A stretch of 8,881 bases of DNA from Bacteroidetes bacterium UBA1952 (GTDB lineage Bacteria; Bacteroidota; Bacteroidia; Chitinophagales; Chitinophagaceae). Below the pieces are notes generated by a model. That model was not told the DNA's origin and did not search any database. It saw only the letters and a program-made list of their open reading frames with translations. Location: positions 9,110-17,990 of the forward strand of contig DDEO01000180.1 in NCBI GenBank assembly GCA_002336725.1, read 5' to 3'. Positions 6,746-8,881 of the stretch are shown piece by piece (the first letter of the stretch is position 1; each line of letters begins with the position of its first letter). A program made the position numbers and the translations under genes.

Positions 6746-7510
6746 ATGACCCGCCTGAAGGTATTTGCCGGATTTTTTCTCGTTTTACTCCTCTCTCTTT
6801 CTACCGTTTCCAAAGCGCAGCCCCAGCTGCCCGATATGGCCAGCGCCACCCAAAAGGGACTTGTAGTCCTGGGCTGGACGGCCCAGTGGGACGGCATCAA
6901 GTCGATTGCCGTGCAGCGTTCCTCCGACTCGGTGTATAATTTCACGACGATTGGCTACGTCAAAAACCTCAAGAAAGGGCCGCAGGGCTTTATTGACGGA
7001 CACCTCATGCCGGGCAAAAACTATTACCGGCTTTACATTGCTTTCGCCTCCGACCTGACCTGGGCATCCAACCGCACGCTCGTGGTGGTGGACAGCGCCC
7101 AGATTCTGGCTGCCGGCGTGGTGCCGACCAACGATTCTTTGCAGCGCATGGTGGCCAACACCCTTCCGGCGCTTGCCAATGCCAGGCTGGATTCGCTTAC
7201 GGGTCGCACGGTGAGTGGAACGGTCAATTTACCCAGGATTTCGGCTGCCACACCGGAAATCATTCCTTCGCCCTACGTTTTCACCAATCCTTTTACGGGG
7301 CATATTAATATTGAGTTGCCCGGTATTCCGGAACATCAGTATGCAATCCGCTTTTTCGACGGCACCGATAAGCTGGTGCTGGATTTGGTGCGTGTTCCGG
7401 AAGCGACTGTGGTGCTTGATAAACGGAATTTTCAGAAGAAAGGCATTTTCCGGTTTGAAATCCTGCGCGACCAGAAGAAATGGGAGAAGGGCTATGTCTC
7501 GGTGTATTAA
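6746..7510 (+). CDS. Secreted FN3-like protein with type IX-like C-terminal domain
   Basis: The 254-residue protein begins with a clear signal peptide (basic start, hydrophobic 7-20, likely cleavage after SKA at 24). Residues about 37-110 read as a beta-sandwich similar to fibronectin type III. A threonine/proline-rich linker (about 125-175) leads to a C-terminal region from 177 on, YVFTNPFTGHINIEL then IRFFDGTDKLVL and a final KGYVSVY. That region resembles the type IX secretion sorting domain: a PNPF-like start, a G-x-x-V-like strand and a terminal beta strand. The match is by pattern only. If correct, the protein crosses the outer membrane through the type IX machinery and is either surface-attached or released. 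No enzyme motif is seen. Two TTCCGGAA octamers lie in its 3' half. It diverges from the permease; a possible -7 box, TAGGTTCG (6734-6741), sits only four bases before the ATG. Confidence 0.75.
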   Translation: MTRLKVFAGFFLVLLLSLSTVSKAQPQLPDMASATQKGLVVLGWTAQWDGIKSIAVQRSSDSVYNFTTIGYVKNLKKGPQGFIDGHLMPGKNYYRLYIAFASDLTWASNRTLVVVDSAQILAAGVVPTNDSLQRMVANTLPALANARLDSLTGRTVSGTVNLPRISAATPEIIPSPYVFTNPFTGHINIELPGIPEHQYAIRFFDGTDKLVLDLVRVPEATVVLDKRNFQKKGIFRFEILRDQKKWEKGYVSVY

Positions 7511-7543
7511 AGCGGTTGGGCGTAACGGCACGAAAGCCTGGAT

Positions 7544-7870
7544 TTAGCCGGCGGCGGCGAAGTCTCGCGCAGGATTCGCCAACGGTACAGAGTGCTGCGC
7601 CGAGCGGGGACAGTCGCCCTTTGGGTCGTTAAACCGTATTGGGTTGTTACGGTTCGCCGCATAGTTGCTGATGCTAATTTGCGGTTTCGGATCCAGGTTC
7701 CATCTTCTGCCTAAACGGATATCATACTCCCAAAATAACGCCGTGCTGTGAGTGCCTTTTCCGGAAATTTCATTCTCTATTTCTTGTCCGTTGAACCCCG
7801 ACAGGTACACACCTGCACAACTTTTTCCCCTTCCTGCCGGTGTCGCTGCGCTGCCCGCCCCAACCTGCAA
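7544..7870 (-). pseudogene. RHS repeat-associated core fragment
   Basis: Residues 21-86 of this frame (about 7613-7810) match the end of the RHS core domain as found in Bacteroidota: YLSGFNGQE, NEISGKGT, EYDIRLGRRWNLDP, NNPIRFNDPKGD. This motif normally ends a long YD-repeat shell and precedes a variable toxin tail. Here the upstream YD repeats are absent: the 20 residues before the core do not resemble the family and come from GC-rich sequence. Only 22 unrelated residues follow before the stop at 7544. It is therefore a remnant, truncated at both ends, and unlikely to make a functional polymorphic toxin. No immunity gene is evident. Near-identical GC-rich stretches flank it (7596-7609 and 7888-7900). 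One TTCCGGAA lies inside. The remaining bases in 7511-7543 and 7871-7972 contain no gene that I can support. Confidence 0.75.
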
Positions 7871-7972
7871 AGGCCAGGCGGCATACTTGCGCGAGCGGGG
7901 TCGTTTTTAAACTTTATTATTTCGTCTATTGTGAATGTGTCTTCCGTTTGTTGGGGTTTCTGTTTTTAGCAT

Positions 7973-8072
7973 AACCGCCAACGAATAGAGCTTGCCGAAG
8001 GCGGGAATTTTTAGCACAAAAGTTCAATTGAAGAACATCACCCGCCATTACGCCAATATCTTGTTAGCGGTT
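7973..8072 (-). other. 100-bp imperfect palindrome, attC-like candidate recombination site
   Basis: The outer arms AACCGCCAAC (7973-7982) and GTTAGCGGTT (8063-8072) pair at 9 of 10 positions. The inner arms GGCGGG (8000-8005) and CCCGCC (8041-8046) pair fully. Between them the two sides are 17 and 16 bases long and only partly complementary, leaving bulges. The centre has a small palindrome, TTCAATTGAA (8023-8032). An outer box, spacer, inner box and variable centre is the layout of integron attC sites, and the length is within their range. The TAA stop of the acetyltransferase lies inside the outer box, as is common in cassettes. Against this, the boxes read GTTAGCG and GTTGGCG rather than the classical GTTRRRY. 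It could instead be a simple hairpin or a terminator-like repeat. Confidence 0.5.
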
Positions 8073-8612
8073 CGGCTTTTTGTTCTCCCAAGTTGTTTTT
8101 TCTAATTCAAACCAGTCTGTTAAGTCTCCTTCATAATCGAAAATTTCTTTAAAGTCAAAACCTAATTTAGTCAAAATATTTTTTGAATTTACGTTTTTAG
8201 GGTCTGTCATTGCAAAGATTTTGTCAATGTTTAAGTTCTTAAATCCATAGTCTAATATTGCGATTGAAGATTCAGTCGCAAAACCTTTTCCCCAATGTTT
8301 TTTCTTAAATCTGTATCCAAGTTCGTAAAAATCATTGTGATTGTTTAATGGTTGGTTAAAGTATTTTAGTCCCGCCCAACCAACACATTCGTTTGTCAAT
8401 TTGTCAACAACAGCCCAACGAGCAATTCCATTTTCCTTGTATTGCTTTTTAAGCATTTCAATGGCTTTTGTTATTTCGTCAATTGATTTCACAGGATTAT
8501 TTTCGATAAACAAATGAACCCCTGGGTCAGAGTCCATTTCAAATAAGTCATTTTCGTCTGTATATTCTAATTCTCTTAAAATTAGTCGTTCTGTTTCTAT
8601 AAATGTTTTCAT
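8064..8612 (-). CDS. GNAT-family N-acetyltransferase (RimJ/RimL-like)
   Basis: The 182-residue product transfers an acetyl group from acetyl-CoA to an unknown amine, such as a protein N-terminus, antibiotic or metabolite. It starts with FIETERLILREL (4-15), the standard opening of this subfamily. The acetyl-CoA loop is in YRFKKKHWGKGFATES (100-115), with the expected R/Q-x-x-G-x-G/A pattern at KKHWGKGFA. NSKNILTKLGF (142-152) is the usual motif B. I chose the ATG at 8612 because family similarity begins there; the 40 extra residues of the longer frame contain the promoter. The coding DNA is much richer in A/T than the core genes, which suggests transfer. It lies between a tyrosine recombinase and a foldable site overlapping its stop codon, as a mobile cassette gene would. 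The substrate cannot be assigned. Confidence 0.88.
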   Translation of the reverse strand: MKTFIETERLILRELEYTDENDLFEMDSDPGVHLFIENNPVKSIDEITKAIEMLKKQYKENGIARWAVVDKLTNECVGWAGLKYFNQPLNNHNDFYELGYRFKKKHWGKGFATESSIAILDYGFKNLNIDKIFAMTDPKNVNSKNILTKLGFDFKEIFDYEGDLTDWFELEKTTWENKKPNR

Positions 8613-8664
8613 TTTGTCAAGACTTTCTTTTGCTCTGTGTCGTTCTTTAAGCTGACCACTAACA

Positions 8665-8695
8665 CAAAGATAGCCGCAATAATTCCCCTCACAAA
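8665..8695 (-). promoter_or_regulatory. Bacteroidota-type promoter of the acetyltransferase
   Basis: On the minus strand TTTG (8695-8692) is followed by exactly 19 bases and then TATCTTTG (8672-8665). Both halves match the Bacteroidota -33/-7 consensus TTTG/TAnnTTTG without error. Transcription should start near 8658, giving a leader of about 45 bases to the ATG at 8612. It lies in the 158-bp gap after the recombinase gene, so the acetyltransferase can be expressed independently. Confidence 0.65.
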
Positions 8696-8770
8696 ATCCT
8701 TCGCGAAACCCACTTAACCATCTCAAAATCAAGACTTTAACTCAAAGTGTAGCCCATTGCGGCAATACAG

Positions 8771-8881
8771 CTACTTACCGGGCAAATTTAGCTTGTCTAA
8801 AGGGCGGATAACCTTACCAATCGTCGCAGTACTCCCGTGCGTATAACGCAGTGTCGTCTTGATATCGTTGTGGCCCAAAAG
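8771..8881 (-). CDS. Tyrosine recombinase, C-terminal end (partial)
   Basis: Only the last 36 codons are in the window; the gene enters from the right edge and ends with TAG at 8771-8773. The visible part contains LLGHNDIKTTLRYTH and then VIRPLDKL. LGH carries the conserved histidine of the catalytic pocket, and the Y of RYTH (residue 13 as seen) is the expected nucleophile that attaches to DNA. The closing PLDkL is common in Bacteroidota integrases and also resembles the end of IntI integrases (SPLDAL). From this fragment I cannot tell XerD-like, element-type and integron-type enzymes apart, because the IntI-specific patch lies upstream. It reads in the same direction as the acetyltransferase, with 158 bp between them. 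Confidence 0.85.
   Translation of the reverse strand, partial: LLGHNDIKTTLRYTHGSTATIGKVIRPLDKLNLPGK

Noticed and set aside
7515..7521. GTTGGGC, a formal match to the integron core box GTTRRRY
   Set aside because: Such a degenerate 7-mer is expected several times in a window of this size, and no paired box or foldable structure surrounds it.
7907..7972. A 21-codon frame starting immediately after the attC-like site, possibly the next cassette gene
   Set aside because: It is too short and matches nothing. The start codon position is suggestive, but chance is sufficient.

Overview
The window looks like a chromosomal segment of a Bacteroidota species, probably of the Chitinophagia/Saprospiria type. 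The signs are a DUF1599 gene followed by a DoxX-like gene resembling the Bacteroides BT_3928 family, a secreted protein with a type IX secretion-like tail, an RHS core fragment of Bacteroidota style, TAnnTTTG-type promoter boxes, and no clear Shine-Dalgarno sequences. No species can be named from the sequence alone.

Layout. Bases 1-188 hold no convincing gene, only an 18-bp palindrome just past the end of folP. folP (dihydropteroate synthase, minus strand) diverges at very short range from a plus-strand pair: an internally duplicated DUF1599 protein and a DoxX/BT_3928-like membrane protein. These two are separated by five tandem copies of a ~68-bp repeat (1667-2000). A strong bidirectional terminator (about 3153-3184) separates them from a convergent lpdA (dihydrolipoyl dehydrogenase, minus). 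Then come a 74-aa small protein with one predicted membrane helix and an APC/CAT-type amino acid permease, both on the minus strand. A divergent plus-strand gene at 6746 encodes a secreted 254-aa protein.

From about 7511 onward the window becomes accessory DNA. It holds an RHS core-domain fragment without a toxin tail, then a 100-bp imperfect palindrome (7973-8072) that overlaps the stop codon of an AT-rich GNAT acetyltransferase gene, then the last 36 codons of a tyrosine recombinase running off the right edge. Recombinase, small cassette-like gene and foldable site at the gene's 3' end together resemble an integron or gene-cassette array, although the site boxes do not fit the classical attC consensus exactly.

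Two signals cross gene boundaries. The palindrome TTCCGGAA occurs 11 times in 8.9 kb (about 0.14 expected by chance), in coding DNA in two reading frames and in intergenic DNA, which suggests a highly iterated palindrome comparable in kind to HIP1 of cyanobacteria. The 68-bp tandem array supplies the stop codon, and probably part of the C-terminal tail, of the DUF1599 protein. The core genes do mostly separate jobs (folate synthesis, lipoamide-dependent dehydrogenase complexes, amino acid uptake) and do not form one pathway.
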